64,000 bases of DNA. It comes from Anabaena sp051781005 (GTDB taxonomy: Bacteria; Cyanobacteriota; Cyanobacteriia; Cyanobacteriales; Nostocaceae). Numbering within the stretch: the first letter of the stretch is position 1; the number at the start of each line of letters is the position of its first letter. This document shows, piece after piece, positions 52,272-62,028 of the stretch. A program made the position numbers and the translations under genes. The notes under the pieces are model-generated. The model saw nothing but the letters and a program-made list of their open reading frames with translations. It had not been told where the DNA came from and made no database searches. Location: positions 186,001 through 250,000 of the forward strand of contig NZ_JBPWOA010000019.1 of the NCBI RefSeq assembly GCF_051781005.1, read 5' to 3'.

Positions 52272-53873
52272 ATGAATTACAACTTCTTTACTAAAAACAA
52301 AAATACTACACCTCAAAATCAGCCTATTCCTGGACGGGAAGCAGAGATGATCAAAGGACGTAGTGGCGGCTATATGTTCGATGCTGGTATTTGGAAAATG
52401 CTGCGTCGGTGTCTATTGATAGGCACAGCAAAAAGCACATACTACGCAGGTAAAAATGAATTAACGGAAGATTTTGCTAATGTCGTCACCCAAGCCGTTG
52501 CGGAAAATCCTGGCCGTGTAGCCGAAGAAATTCTCTATGCTAGTGATGGTCGCGCCATCAATAACAGTGCGCCTATTCTCGCTTTAGTATTGCTTTCAAT
52601 GGGTGAAACACCAGAAGCTAAAAAAGCATTTGGTGAAATTTTCCCCCAAGTTGTCCGCACAGGTAGCCATTTCTATGAATGGTTGAACTACACCAAATCT
52701 CTGCGGGGTTTCGGTAAAGTGATCCGAGAAGCGGGTAAAAATTGGCTTTCACGGGAAGATGTCAAAGGATTGGCTTATCAACTTTTGAAATATCAACAAC
52801 GTCAAGGTTTTACTCACCGTGACGCTTTGCGGTTGTTCCACGTCAACCCACCTACAGAAAATCACCGTCAATTATTTGAGTGGGTAGTGAAAGGTTGGGA
52901 AGATTTACCAGCAGATATACCCTCAGATGCTTTAGCGCAGATATGGTGGTATGAATGGTTAAAGCGCAATCCTAGCGAAACTCATACAGCTATTTCTCAA
53001 GGACGCTTAACCCATGAAATGACTGCACCTGTGGGCAAAATGGATCAGCAAGCTTGGAATTTGCTCTTTCAAGAAATGCCTATCGGGGCAATGTTGAGGA
53101 ATTTAGGTTCTTTGACTCAATTGGAAGTTTTGCGGGCTGATGAAACCGCAAATTTGCGGCGTGTGGAAGCAGTTCTCAATAACCAAGAACATCTGCGAAA
53201 AGGTCGAATTCATCCCATTGATGTTTTAAAAGCACTCAAAACCTATCAATCTGGAGGTAGTTTAGGACGCAGTAAGAAGACTTGGAAACCAGTTTCCCGC
53301 ATTGTGGACATTTTGGAAAAGGCGGTGGAACTGTCTTTTGAGGTAGTAGAACCGACTGGGAAAGTGTTTATGCACGCCGTAGACATTTCTGGTTCTATGG
53401 GTAGCTTGGTTGCAGATATGGGTTTGAGTTGCTGTGAAATTGCCACAACAATGGCTTTGGTAACAGCTAAGGCTGAGACAAATTATGAGATTCGCGGTTT
53501 TTCTACTAAGTTTAAAGATTTAGAAATTACTGCGAAGGATAGTTTTAGTTCTGCGGTTCGCAAAGCTAGTAACCAAAACTTTGGCGGAACTGATGCTTGT
53601 GTAGCTTATGACTGGATGATTAAGAATAAGTTTAAGGCTGATGTTGTCTGTTTTTGGACTGACTCAGAAAGCTGGGCTGGTAATAAGCATCCTAGTCAAG
53701 CTTTGAAGGAATACCGAAAAAAGGTAAATCCTGATGTGAAAGCGGTTTATGTGACTTTGACACCTTACCAGATTTCTTTGGTAGATCCTCAAGATCCTTT
53801 GTCTTGGGATTTGGGAGGATTTGATCCTGGTATTCCGCGCATCATCCAGATGTTAGCTAATGATGATTTATAA
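52272..53873 (+). CDS. rsr: Ro60-type TROVE/vWA RNA-binding protein (Rsr)
   Basis: 533 residues, close to animal Ro60 (538). The N-terminal TROVE domain of HEAT-like helical repeats forms a ring (VTQAVAENPGRVAEEILYASDGRAINNSAPILALVLLS, FGKVIREAGKNWLSREDVKGLAYQLLKYQQRQGFTHRDALRLFH). The C-terminal von Willebrand A domain has a complete MIDAS metal site: D371-x-S373-x-S375 in VDISGSMG, T440 in FGGTDACVAYD, and D464 in WTDSES. Ro proteins bind Y RNAs on the ring surface and misfolded RNA ends in the hole; bacterial ones help exonucleases during stress. Six tRNA-like Y RNA candidates and a leader copy of their core surround it. Confidence 0.96.
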   Translation: MNYNFFTKNKNTTPQNQPIPGREAEMIKGRSGGYMFDAGIWKMLRRCLLIGTAKSTYYAGKNELTEDFANVVTQAVAENPGRVAEEILYASDGRAINNSAPILALVLLSMGETPEAKKAFGEIFPQVVRTGSHFYEWLNYTKSLRGFGKVIREAGKNWLSREDVKGLAYQLLKYQQRQGFTHRDALRLFHVNPPTENHRQLFEWVVKGWEDLPADIPSDALAQIWWYEWLKRNPSETHTAISQGRLTHEMTAPVGKMDQQAWNLLFQEMPIGAMLRNLGSLTQLEVLRADETANLRRVEAVLNNQEHLRKGRIHPIDVLKALKTYQSGGSLGRSKKTWKPVSRIVDILEKAVELSFEVVEPTGKVFMHAVDISGSMGSLVADMGLSCCEIATTMALVTAKAETNYEIRGFSTKFKDLEITAKDSFSSAVRKASNQNFGGTDACVAYDWMIKNKFKADVVCFWTDSESWAGNKHPSQALKEYRKKVNPDVKAVYVTLTPYQISLVDPQDPLSWDLGGFDPGIPRIIQMLANDDL

Positions 53874-53930
53874 GTGTTGCTGTAAATTGTCTGATGAGGG
53901 ATAAATATAAGTTTATCCTTTGTCTTTCCT

Positions 53931-54040
53931 GGCGGGTTTCCCTCGTTCGCAATTTGCCTTTTAGGCCGATGAATGTAGGGTTATCGGATAACGTCTCCAC
54001 CATATTTGGGGATTAGCGGGTTCAATTCCCGCACCCGCCA
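53931..54040 (+). ncRNA. tRNA-like permuted Y RNA, copy 6 (downstream of ro, no D-arm)
   Basis: Acceptor GGCGGGT (53931-53937) pairs perfectly with ACCCGCC (54033-54039), then A and TTTTT; CCA is not encoded. The T-arm GCGGG-TTCAATT-CCCGC is canonical. No D-arm can be drawn. The core is TTTGCCT-TTTT-AGGCCGAT (53953-53970), followed by GTAGGGTTATCGG. It begins 57 nt after the ro stop codon, so it may be cut from the ro transcript. The shorter body (110 nt) and changed first base of the CUUG strand mark it as a separate subtype. Confidence 0.82.
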
Positions 54041-54089
54041 TTTTTATGTCTCACGCAAAGGCGCAAAGGCGCAAAGAGGAGTAGAAGAG

Positions 54090-56138
54090 TTAGTTTTTGA
54101 ATGGGTGTTTTTCTATTTCTTCGATGGGTAGGAGTAGGGTGTCTTCGATGTGCGATCGCACTTCTGGGGAAGCATTACAATCGCTCTGTAAACATCTTAC
54201 TAGTAATATATTGACATTGTAGTAGTGTCTCAGAGTAGATTTTTCCTCGTCAGTAAAATTCCAATTGTGAGCAATATCTCGATATTTAATAAGTAAATTT
54301 CTTAATTGTTGATACCACAAAATACTATTTTTATTAGGTATCTGCTTTATCAGTTCTTTTAGCCTATCTATTATTTCGCCTTCCAAAGAAAAAGCATGAA
54401 TATAGCGATTAAATTTTTTGTTGCAAATAGACCAAATGAGTTCTTGTAATTCTACTACTACATAAGCAATATTAAATTTTTGATAAGCATCTAGATATTG
54501 ATTCGGGGTGATAATTATATCATCATAATAATCCCAATAATCAAAGTAATCAGCATGATAATTATAGTCGAAATTTCCAATCATTTCTAAACCAAATTTA
54601 AATTGTTTATCAATAGATATAGCAAGTTGTAATAGAAGATTGTTATTTATAGTATTACTCTTTGATAGAATATTTTGGAGAATAAAATCTATTTCAAAAA
54701 ATAAAGCTCTTACGGCAGATTTATTTTTAATTTTTTCTTTTTCTAAAGATTTATTGTTGATCCATCTTAAAAATTTCTGATACTTTTCAGAATGAACAAG
54801 GTTGTCAAATTGATTTTTCAAGAAAATCAAATTTTCAGCTTCTAATTCTTTTAGTTGACAAAAATTATCTATAGCAGCAGAACGAATTACAGGAACTAGG
54901 AAATAGTTATAACAATTTTGTTTAAGCAAAGTTTGTTTAAGCAAAGAGCGGGATATTAGTTCATCAATTATTCTTTGTCTTCTGTTCTTTGGAACATCCC
55001 AAAGCAAGTAAAACAACCATGTTTTTGACAAAATGATATTCTGTTCAGGGTAGCCACCAAAACGACACAACAACCTATAAGCCTGAAAGTTATCATTTTT
55101 GAGTTTATCAAACTGCGATTGTACAAGTTGTTCTACAGAAGGATGTCTTAATAAATCCTCACTGTTAGATTTCCAGTAAGCTTTTAAATCTCCTTGTGAT
55201 TCCTTTAAAATATCCGCAGCAAGCAGTGACATGGACACAGCATTACCACCATAATTTCGCCATATTGCGTTTAGAGAATCATTCTCTATTTTTATTTCTT
55301 TACTTTCAAAATATTCTTTCCATGTGTCTTGACTTAATCCCACTAAATCATAATCCTTAAAACTTGGTGAACTAAAGATTTTATGCTCATAGATTTGCTC
55401 ACGACTGGTAATTAATGTAATATTCTGAACATTTTTATCATTCAAAACTTCTAATAAATCTACATAATTTTTATGTGTTTCTACAAATTCTCCATTTTTA
55501 AGTGCAGGTTCGAGGTTATCAATTAAAATACCAATTTTTTTCTGTTGTAGCTGAGTTTTAAGTTGTTCCAGCATCGTCATAAAATTTCCTACTGGTTTAA
55601 CTTTAAAGTAATCTGCTAACTTTAACTTTACCCAATCTTCAACAGAATTAAGGTTTTCAGATGTCGTTCCTACACTTAGTTTAAGATATTCTAAACCTTG
55701 AATTTCAAACCATTTTTCAGCCAAGGTTGTTTTACCAATACCACCCTCAGCTTTAATTAGGATAACTTTTGCACCTTCATTAACTAGGTTATTGAGTTTT
55801 TCAATATCTTGATCACGTCCTAAAAAATCAGGATCTTTAAATTTTGAAACTTCAGAAACTAATTCGTGAGGTTGCGGGTTTGTAGTGGAGTGCGACGAGT
55901 TCGTATTTGATGAAGTGAATATTTCTGTTAGTTGAGGTAGTTCTACCCCTAACGCAGCAGCTATTTTTTCCAGTGTCTCTAATTTAGGTTCAGCAGTATA
56001 ACCATTAACAATTTTGCTGATAACACTTTTATCTATACCAGTTACTTGTTCTAGTTTGTATTGGCTAAAATTTTTATCTTTGAGTAATTTCTTAAAAGTT
56101 TCTCCAGATTCTTTGTATTTTCTAACTTTTTTTAGCAC
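54090..56138 (-). CDS. HTH-STAND (NB-ARC-like) ATPase, possible defence or regulator protein
   Basis: About 682 residues. An XRE helix-turn-helix comes first (FKKLLKDKNFSQYKLEQVTGIDKSVISKIVNGYTAEPKLETLEKIAAALG). A P-loop STAND/NB-ARC ATPase follows, with Walker A IKAEGGIGKTTLAEKW and Walker B KIGILIDNLEPAL; the C-terminal about 350 residues are helical and unrecognised. A GTG start at 56138 is preferred: AAAGGA lies about 9 nt upstream, and the longer TTG frame to 56186 would run through a repeat array. STAND proteins oligomerise on a trigger and many act in phage defence. No partner toxin gene is evident. Confidence 0.8.
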   Translation of the reverse strand: MLKKVRKYKESGETFKKLLKDKNFSQYKLEQVTGIDKSVISKIVNGYTAEPKLETLEKIAAALGVELPQLTEIFTSSNTNSSHSTTNPQPHELVSEVSKFKDPDFLGRDQDIEKLNNLVNEGAKVILIKAEGGIGKTTLAEKWFEIQGLEYLKLSVGTTSENLNSVEDWVKLKLADYFKVKPVGNFMTMLEQLKTQLQQKKIGILIDNLEPALKNGEFVETHKNYVDLLEVLNDKNVQNITLITSREQIYEHKIFSSPSFKDYDLVGLSQDTWKEYFESKEIKIENDSLNAIWRNYGGNAVSMSLLAADILKESQGDLKAYWKSNSEDLLRHPSVEQLVQSQFDKLKNDNFQAYRLLCRFGGYPEQNIILSKTWLFYLLWDVPKNRRQRIIDELISRSLLKQTLLKQNCYNYFLVPVIRSAAIDNFCQLKELEAENLIFLKNQFDNLVHSEKYQKFLRWINNKSLEKEKIKNKSAVRALFFEIDFILQNILSKSNTINNNLLLQLAISIDKQFKFGLEMIGNFDYNYHADYFDYWDYYDDIIITPNQYLDAYQKFNIAYVVVELQELIWSICNKKFNRYIHAFSLEGEIIDRLKELIKQIPNKNSILWYQQLRNLLIKYRDIAHNWNFTDEEKSTLRHYYNVNILLVRCLQSDCNASPEVRSHIEDTLLLPIEEIEKHPFKN

Positions 56139-56155
56139 TTTGGATATTCCTTTAT

Positions 56156-56196
56156 GTTCAACCTTGTTCAACGGTTGCACGTTCAACTAGTTGCAC
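56156..56196. promoter_or_regulatory. Direct-repeat operator candidate upstream of the HTH-STAND gene
   Basis: GTTCAAC occurs three times (56156-56162, 56166-56172, 56181-56187) and GTTGCAC twice (56174-56180, 56190-56196) in 41 bp between the GTG start at 56138 and the divergent gene at 56277. The XRE domain of the STAND protein is the obvious candidate to bind it. Confidence 0.55.
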
Positions 56197-56276
56197 AACT
56201 ACAACTATTCAGATTTTAAACGATAAAGCAAACTAGTGAATAGCAAGACAACCGATAAAGATAAGGAAAAATTCAA

Positions 56277-56561
56277 ATGCGTCAAAATCATCAACAACAA
56301 GAAGCTATTCAACTAGAGTTACTCAAAAAAACCTCTAAAGGTTGGGAATCTACTCTTCCCACAGTAGAATCATATAACTTTACAACGGATCAAATAGAGC
56401 ATCGCTTTGGTATTTTGCGTAAAGAGTTATATAAAATCAGGAGTAAACCATATTGTTGTGGTTCATCAACTTTGCTTTTTTTACATATACAAAAAAATAA
56501 ATGGCAAGTTTACAGCCTCAATCCTGTGCAAGTTGGGAAATCTGATAAAACAACTATCTAA
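56277..56561 (+). CDS. Hypothetical protein divergent to the STAND gene
   Basis: 94 residues, MRQNHQQQEAIQLELLKKTSKGWESTLPTVESYNFTTDQIEHRFGILRKELYKIRSKPYCCGSSTLLFLHIQKNKWQVYSL. It has a possible DNA- or RNA-binding basic middle and a CC pair. There is no known family. It shares the short divergent promoter region, with the GTTCAAC array, with the HTH-STAND gene, so co-regulation is likely. Confidence 0.5.
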   Translation: MRQNHQQQEAIQLELLKKTSKGWESTLPTVESYNFTTDQIEHRFGILRKELYKIRSKPYCCGSSTLLFLHIQKNKWQVYSLNPVQVGKSDKTTI

Positions 56562-56676
56562 ACATTTATTTTAGAATTGCCTACCAAACCTTTTGTTGGG
56601 TTACACTGTCGTTAACCCAACCTACTTTTCAGATTTTGCTGTGGGGTAGTTTTATGTTTATCTAAAATACATTCCT

Positions 56677-59004
56677 TCACGATATTCCCGTCCAAGGTGT
56701 GGTGGGAGAGTCAGAATCAACTAAAGATAAATTATCTGTGGAATACTTTGTATTGCAGCCAATTTTGCCATCTTCACAAATTGGTAACTTATTTAGTTCA
56801 TCTAACACCTCTAATGCAGATTGATATCGTTGTTTATAATCATCCAAAGTCATTTTATTAATAATTTCTGTTAAAGGCTGACTCACTACGGCTTTGTCAA
56901 TCCATTTCACTTCTCCATCCATATCTCTTGCTAATTCATGGGGAGAAATACCAGTTAAAGCCTTAATTCCAATCATGCCAATGGCGTAAATATCGCTATT
57001 ATATTTAGGACGACCAAAACATTGCTCGCTAGGTGCATAACCCTTAGTACCAATACCAATTGTGAAAGCTGTTGAATCAAGATTTTCGGTTATTTGAGTG
57101 CTGACTTCTTTGACTGCACCAAAGTCAATTAATACGAGTTTCCAATCTGAATGACGGCGGATAATATTGTTGGGTTTGATGTCTCTATGAATTACACCAT
57201 TTTCATGGACAAATCTTAATATTTGCAATAGTTCTTTTAACAGCGTAATTGCTAAACTTTCTGTGATACACTTGCCGGAAAGCAATTCCTGATTTAAAGG
57301 ATGTCCAAGTATGTATTCTTGCACTAAATAAAATTCTTCGTCTTCTTCAAAATATGCTAAAAGCTGAGGAATTTGATTGTGTGTTCCTAGTTTTTCCAGA
57401 GTTTTCGCTTCTGCACTAAATAAACGCCTAGCCAGTGATAAACTTTCTGCTTTAGTTGTGGCTGGTTTTAGCTGCTTGACTACACATTGTGGGTTTCCAG
57501 GACGTTGTATATCTTCAGCCACATAAGTTTCACTAAATCCACCTGCACCCAAAACTTTAATAATTTTGTAGCGTGCGGCGAGTATTTTACCATTCAATGC
57601 TAAATCCCTTTGCTGAATTAGGTCTTGCAGGTCTTCTTGTTGGCTGATAATTTCTTGAACAATGGGAGAAGATTTGTATTTTTGGAAAATTAGGAATAAT
57701 TTTTGTTTGTTGATTTTTTCTCTAGCGACTTCAGTGACTAAATAAGAGAGTCCAGTCAGTGCGATCGCTATCATGGGTACTATAGTCGGGAATATTAGTT
57801 GACCATAGATAAAGCTGCTATAGCTGATTACTCCCCACACACTAGCCAAAGCTATACTCAACAAAAATCTACTAACACCCCTTTTTTTGATGGTGACAAT
57901 CACAGACGCACCACCAACTAGTAGCAGCACAAACAGACCACGTAATATGGGACTTGTAATTGCTGTACCAATAGTTTTATTTTCCATCAAGGTAGCGATC
58001 GCATGAGCATGAATTTCTACCCCAGCCATACGATCATTTGCTGAAACAGCTACTCGATGATAATCATTGCTTAGTTGCGATGTTGCACCAATTAGCACGA
58101 TCTTATTTTGGAAAACCCTTCCCTGTTGTAAATAATTGTTCCAATTTTCTGAATCAAACACATACCAAAACGGAACTATCTTAAATCTATCTCCATTTCC
58201 CCAAAAATAAATGCGATCGCCCCTAGGTGGAGGATAATTCTCTTGTGCTACTCCTAAAACTGCTTCCCCAAACGAGGGTATTTTAGTTGTAATCACATTG
58301 TCTTGAGCTAAAAACTTGGAATATTCACTAGCCAAGCGGTGAACCTTACCATCCTCCTCCAAGGGAAAATTTACTGAACCAATAGACACAGAACCCATGC
58401 GAAACATTTCTTGCGGTTGGGTCAATTGCTGGAATGATCCTTGATGTGTCGTAAAATTCTCATAGACTGCGGCTAAAGTAACTTTGCTGCCATATTGTTG
58501 TAAAACTGTCTGTAATTGCCGATCATCAGCCTCACCATAACTACTCGGCCTATCAAAAACTATATCCAAAGCTACCGCACGCGCACCCGCTTTCATCAAC
58601 TTGCTAATCACTTGAGCATAGGCTACACGTTTGTAAGGAAAAGATTTTAGTGGTTCTAAGTAGGCATACTGTTGAGGATCAGTCCTATAATACTGTTCAG
58701 GAATTGATATCGACTGATCATCAACTGCCAAAATCACAATATCTTGCGGTGCCGTCATTGGCCCACGTATTTGAAAAAAGGTAGTTAAAGCTTGAGTTTC
58801 TATCAATTTTACCCAACCTCCACCAGAAGCACTCAGCACTGCTGCCAGCATTGCCGAAGTACCAGTGAGCAGATGACCAAAACGCACCATTAGTTTAGAC
58901 TGGTGTAACGAGGCAGTTAAATTTCCTTTTGTGAATTTACTTAACTGGCTCTGGGCAGCAGATAGTGATTTTTTAATTGAGGTCGATCTAGGTTCTTCTG
59001 CCAT
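56677..59004 (-). CDS. CHASE2-domain Ser/Thr protein kinase
   Basis: 775 residues. A membrane helix (about 45-65) leads into an extracytoplasmic CHASE2 sensor (about 75-355: MTAPQDIVILAVDDQSISIPEQYYR, ARAVALDIVFDRPSSYGEADD, NKIVLIGATSQLSNDYHRVA). Three more membrane helices (about 360-430) follow, then a Hanks-type kinase domain with KVLGAGGFSETYVAED, the lysine in CVVKQLK, HRDIKPNNII, DFGAVKEV and GTKGYAPSEQ. All catalytic residues are present. The sensed signal is unknown. The C-terminal tail is short. Confidence 0.93.
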   Translation of the reverse strand: MAEEPRSTSIKKSLSAAQSQLSKFTKGNLTASLHQSKLMVRFGHLLTGTSAMLAAVLSASGGGWVKLIETQALTTFFQIRGPMTAPQDIVILAVDDQSISIPEQYYRTDPQQYAYLEPLKSFPYKRVAYAQVISKLMKAGARAVALDIVFDRPSSYGEADDRQLQTVLQQYGSKVTLAAVYENFTTHQGSFQQLTQPQEMFRMGSVSIGSVNFPLEEDGKVHRLASEYSKFLAQDNVITTKIPSFGEAVLGVAQENYPPPRGDRIYFWGNGDRFKIVPFWYVFDSENWNNYLQQGRVFQNKIVLIGATSQLSNDYHRVAVSANDRMAGVEIHAHAIATLMENKTIGTAITSPILRGLFVLLLVGGASVIVTIKKRGVSRFLLSIALASVWGVISYSSFIYGQLIFPTIVPMIAIALTGLSYLVTEVAREKINKQKLFLIFQKYKSSPIVQEIISQQEDLQDLIQQRDLALNGKILAARYKIIKVLGAGGFSETYVAEDIQRPGNPQCVVKQLKPATTKAESLSLARRLFSAEAKTLEKLGTHNQIPQLLAYFEEDEEFYLVQEYILGHPLNQELLSGKCITESLAITLLKELLQILRFVHENGVIHRDIKPNNIIRRHSDWKLVLIDFGAVKEVSTQITENLDSTAFTIGIGTKGYAPSEQCFGRPKYNSDIYAIGMIGIKALTGISPHELARDMDGEVKWIDKAVVSQPLTEIINKMTLDDYKQRYQSALEVLDELNKLPICEDGKIGCNTKYSTDNLSLVDSDSPTTPWTGIS

Positions 59005-59816
59005 ATCGTGTTACTCATTAATTTAAGTACAACACTGTTATCTATACACAGAATGTCTCAGTATTAACATTTGGAAATCAAACTCTTATACATTACTCAA
59101 GTATGCTTTAATTTCAATCAAACTCGCATTGTTACAGTACCCCTAAAGAACACCCATCTAGATACTGCCCTATTTTCCTTGTCACTAAATTTCTATCTGT
59201 GATTGTTGCACAGATATCTACCAGATATGCTTCACCTTTGCAATTGGTTATGGTGAGATTCTATCCTAGCTTGAGGACTTGACTTAACCAAAAGGACAGC
59301 AGGAGAAGGTTAAATTTTTATCCTTCTATCACTAATTGGTCCCATCTTGGTTTAGCAAAGTCCAGGCAAAAGGCAGCTTCTGAACAATGGTATACTAAGC
59401 AACCTTCCTTGTAAGTCTCTTCTCTGTGGTCAAATCTTGATGTTTACCAGAAATCCATTTTTACTATTGAGGAACAAAATCTATTGATGGGCATCAGCCT
59501 AGATCCTATTCAAAGTCCATACCATACCTCTTTAGGAGTAAACTTGATCGATATACAGATTACAATCCTGTTACTCAGTCGATTTTCTTGGTAGATTTTG
59601 ATCACGGGGTATCTTGGAAAGAGTTGGAGGTTAAACAGGTTCAGTTAGCGAGTATATCAAATTTAATGTTTTAGCCAATTTTATGCTTTGACAGAGGTAA
59701 GATAAAAGCTATACATGAAAACTACCTTTATAGATATTAGCGACCTTGCCAATTAAGAATTGCTATAATCTATTGTTCCATCTTACATTCTTATCTATTA
59801 TTAGGTGTAAATTTCT
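59005..59816. other. Long intergenic region, no gene recognised
   Basis: No intact gene is seen over 812 bp. Parts of 59270-59640 have a coding-like texture with frequent stops and might be decayed sequence, but nothing is identifiable. An extended -10 promoter (TGCTATAAT, 59761-59769) lies 48 bp before the NYN gene. Confidence 0.45.
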
Positions 59817-60338
59817 ATGGGTTCTCCAATGAATCGTCTGTCTATTTTTGTAGACGGAAACAATATGTTCTATGCTCAACAAAAAAATGGCTGGTTTTTT
59901 GACCCGCGACGGGTATTAGAATATTTCAAAAACGAGCAGTCAGACACAACATTAATTAATGCCTTTTGGTACACAGGCTTAAAAGATCCACAAGATCAAC
60001 GCGGTTTTCGAGATGCACTGATTAGTTTGGGATATACAGTCCGCACCAAAATTCTTAAAGAATACTATGATGATGTTTCTGGTCGTTACTCGCAAAAAGC
60101 GAATTTAGATATTGAAATTGTTGTAGATATGTTTAATACGGTAGACCAGTATGACCGAGTTGTTTTATTTAGTGGTGATGGAGATTTTGAAAGAGCTATA
60201 GAACTATTACGTTCTAAAAATACGCATATAACAGTTGTATCAACAGAAGGAATGATCGCTAGAGAATTGCGTAACGCCACTGATAGATATATAGACTTGA
60301 ACGATATCAGAGACCAGATAGAAAAAACTGAAGCTTAG
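59817..60338 (+). CDS. NYN-domain (LabA/DUF88) putative ribonuclease
   Basis: 173 residues with the NYN PIN-like fold: LSIFVDGNNMFYAQQ at the start, NLDIEIVVDMFNTVDQYDRVVLFSGDGDFERAIELLRSKNTHITVVSTEGM. The conserved aspartates (FVDGNN, VVDMF, SGDGDF) form the predicted metal-dependent nuclease site. LabA homologues act in circadian output in Synechococcus, but this assignment is by family only. leuA follows 91 bp downstream. Confidence 0.88.
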   Translation: MGSPMNRLSIFVDGNNMFYAQQKNGWFFDPRRVLEYFKNEQSDTTLINAFWYTGLKDPQDQRGFRDALISLGYTVRTKILKEYYDDVSGRYSQKANLDIEIVVDMFNTVDQYDRVVLFSGDGDFERAIELLRSKNTHITVVSTEGMIARELRNATDRYIDLNDIRDQIEKTEA

Positions 60339-60429
60339 TAAAATTAATAATTATTTACAAAGCCAAGAGTTAGAAAATAAAGTTCCAGGTATTTTAAGCC
60401 CACAGTTAACACTAAACAACCCAAAACCA

Positions 60430-62022
60430 ATGAGCAATCAAGCAGACAGAATTATCATCTTTGATACGACACTGCGAGATGGAGAACAGTGTCCAGGAGC
60501 GACTTTAAACATTGACGAAAAGCTGATTATTGCCAAGCAATTAGCGCGTCTGGGTGTGGATATTATTGAAGCAGGGTTTGCCTTTGCTAGTCCCGGCGAT
60601 TTTGAAGCAATCAGCAAAATTGCCCAAACTGTGGGCATAGAAGATGGGCCTGTAATTTGTAGTTTAGCCAGAGCCAGACATGATGATATCAAAGCCGCAG
60701 CAGAAGCGATAAAACCAGCCGCTAAACGTAGGATTCATACTTTTATTGCCACTTCCGATATCCATCTGCAATACAAGTTGAAAAAGACTAGGCCGGAAGT
60801 GATAGCCATTGCTGAAGAAATGGTAGCTTATGCCAAAACCTTCACCGATGATGTAGAATTTTCTCCTGAAGATGCAGGACGCTCTGACCCAGAATTTTTG
60901 TATCAAGTTTTAGAAAGAGCGATCGCAGCTGGTGCAACAACAGTTAACATTCCTGATACCGTGGGTTACACCACACCCAGCGAATTTGGCAACATCATCA
61001 AAGGCATTATAGAAAACGTCCCCAACATCGACAAAGCCATTATTTCTGTTCACGGCCATAACGATTTAGGTTTAGCAGTTGCTAACTTCTTAGAAGCAGT
61101 CAAAAACGGTGCCAGACAACTAGAATGTACCATCAATGGCATTGGTGAACGCGCCGGAAATGCTGCTTTAGAAGAATTGGTAATGGCACTGCACGTCCGT
61201 CGGCAATATTTTAACCCCTTCTTTGGCAGACCAGCTGATTCTCAAGAATCATTAACTAATATTGACACCAAACAAATTTACAAAACTTCACGTCTTGTTT
61301 CCAACTTGACAGGAATGTTGGTGCAACCAAATAAAGCCATTGTTGGTGCAAATGCTTTTGCACACGAATCGGGTATTCACCAAGATGGGGTGTTGAAAAA
61401 TAAACTCACCTATGAGATTATGGATGCCCAATTGATTGGTTTAACAGACAATCAAATCGTATTGGGTAAACATTCCGGTAGAAATGCCTTTGGTACTCGC
61501 TTGAAAGAATTGGGTTTTGAACTGTCAGAAACCGAGTTAAATAAAGCCTTTGTGCGATTCAAAGACGTAGCGGATAAGAAGAAAGAAATCTCAGATTGGG
61601 ATTTGGAAGCGATCGTTAACGATGAAATCCAACAAGCACCCGAATTATTCCGAGTTGAGTTAGTCCAGGTTTCCTGCGGTAGCAACGCCAAACCCACTGC
61701 CACAGTCACACTCCGCACGCCCAACGGTGAAGAATTAACAGATGCTGCCATAGGTACAGGCCCAGTAGATGCAGTCTATAAAGCCATCAATCGGGTAGTA
61801 AATGTACCAAATGAATTGATTGAATTCTCTGTGCAATCTGTCACAGGCGGAATAGATGCCCTTGGAGAAGTAACCATCCGCTTGAAATATGAATCGCGTG
61901 TATTTTCAGGTCATGCAGCCAACACCGATATCATCGTTGCATCGGCTCAAGCCTACGTAAATGCACTAAATAGGCTGTACGGTGCTTTACAACAAAATCC
62001 CAAAGAAGAAGTAACAGCATAA
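60430..62022 (+). CDS. leuA: 2-Isopropylmalate synthase
   Basis: 530 residues. The catalytic DRE-TIM barrel has IFDTTLRDGEQCPGATLNIDEKL, VEFSPEDAGRSDPEF, and the metal site ISVHGHNDLGLAVANFLEAV; GERAGNAALEELVMAL follows. The C-terminal leucine-feedback regulatory domain is complete (VTLRTPNGEELTDAAIGTGPVDAVYKAIN, GGIDALGEVTIRLKYESRVFSGHAANTDIIVAS). It makes 2-isopropylmalate from acetyl-CoA and 2-oxoisovalerate in leucine synthesis. The length is normal. Confidence 0.96.
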   Translation: MSNQADRIIIFDTTLRDGEQCPGATLNIDEKLIIAKQLARLGVDIIEAGFAFASPGDFEAISKIAQTVGIEDGPVICSLARARHDDIKAAAEAIKPAAKRRIHTFIATSDIHLQYKLKKTRPEVIAIAEEMVAYAKTFTDDVEFSPEDAGRSDPEFLYQVLERAIAAGATTVNIPDTVGYTTPSEFGNIIKGIIENVPNIDKAIISVHGHNDLGLAVANFLEAVKNGARQLECTINGIGERAGNAALEELVMALHVRRQYFNPFFGRPADSQESLTNIDTKQIYKTSRLVSNLTGMLVQPNKAIVGANAFAHESGIHQDGVLKNKLTYEIMDAQLIGLTDNQIVLGKHSGRNAFGTRLKELGFELSETELNKAFVRFKDVADKKKEISDWDLEAIVNDEIQQAPELFRVELVQVSCGSNAKPTATVTLRTPNGEELTDAAIGTGPVDAVYKAINRVVNVPNELIEFSVQSVTGGIDALGEVTIRLKYESRVFSGHAANTDIIVASAQAYVNALNRLYGALQQNPKEEVTA

Positions 62023-62028
62023 CAGTAG

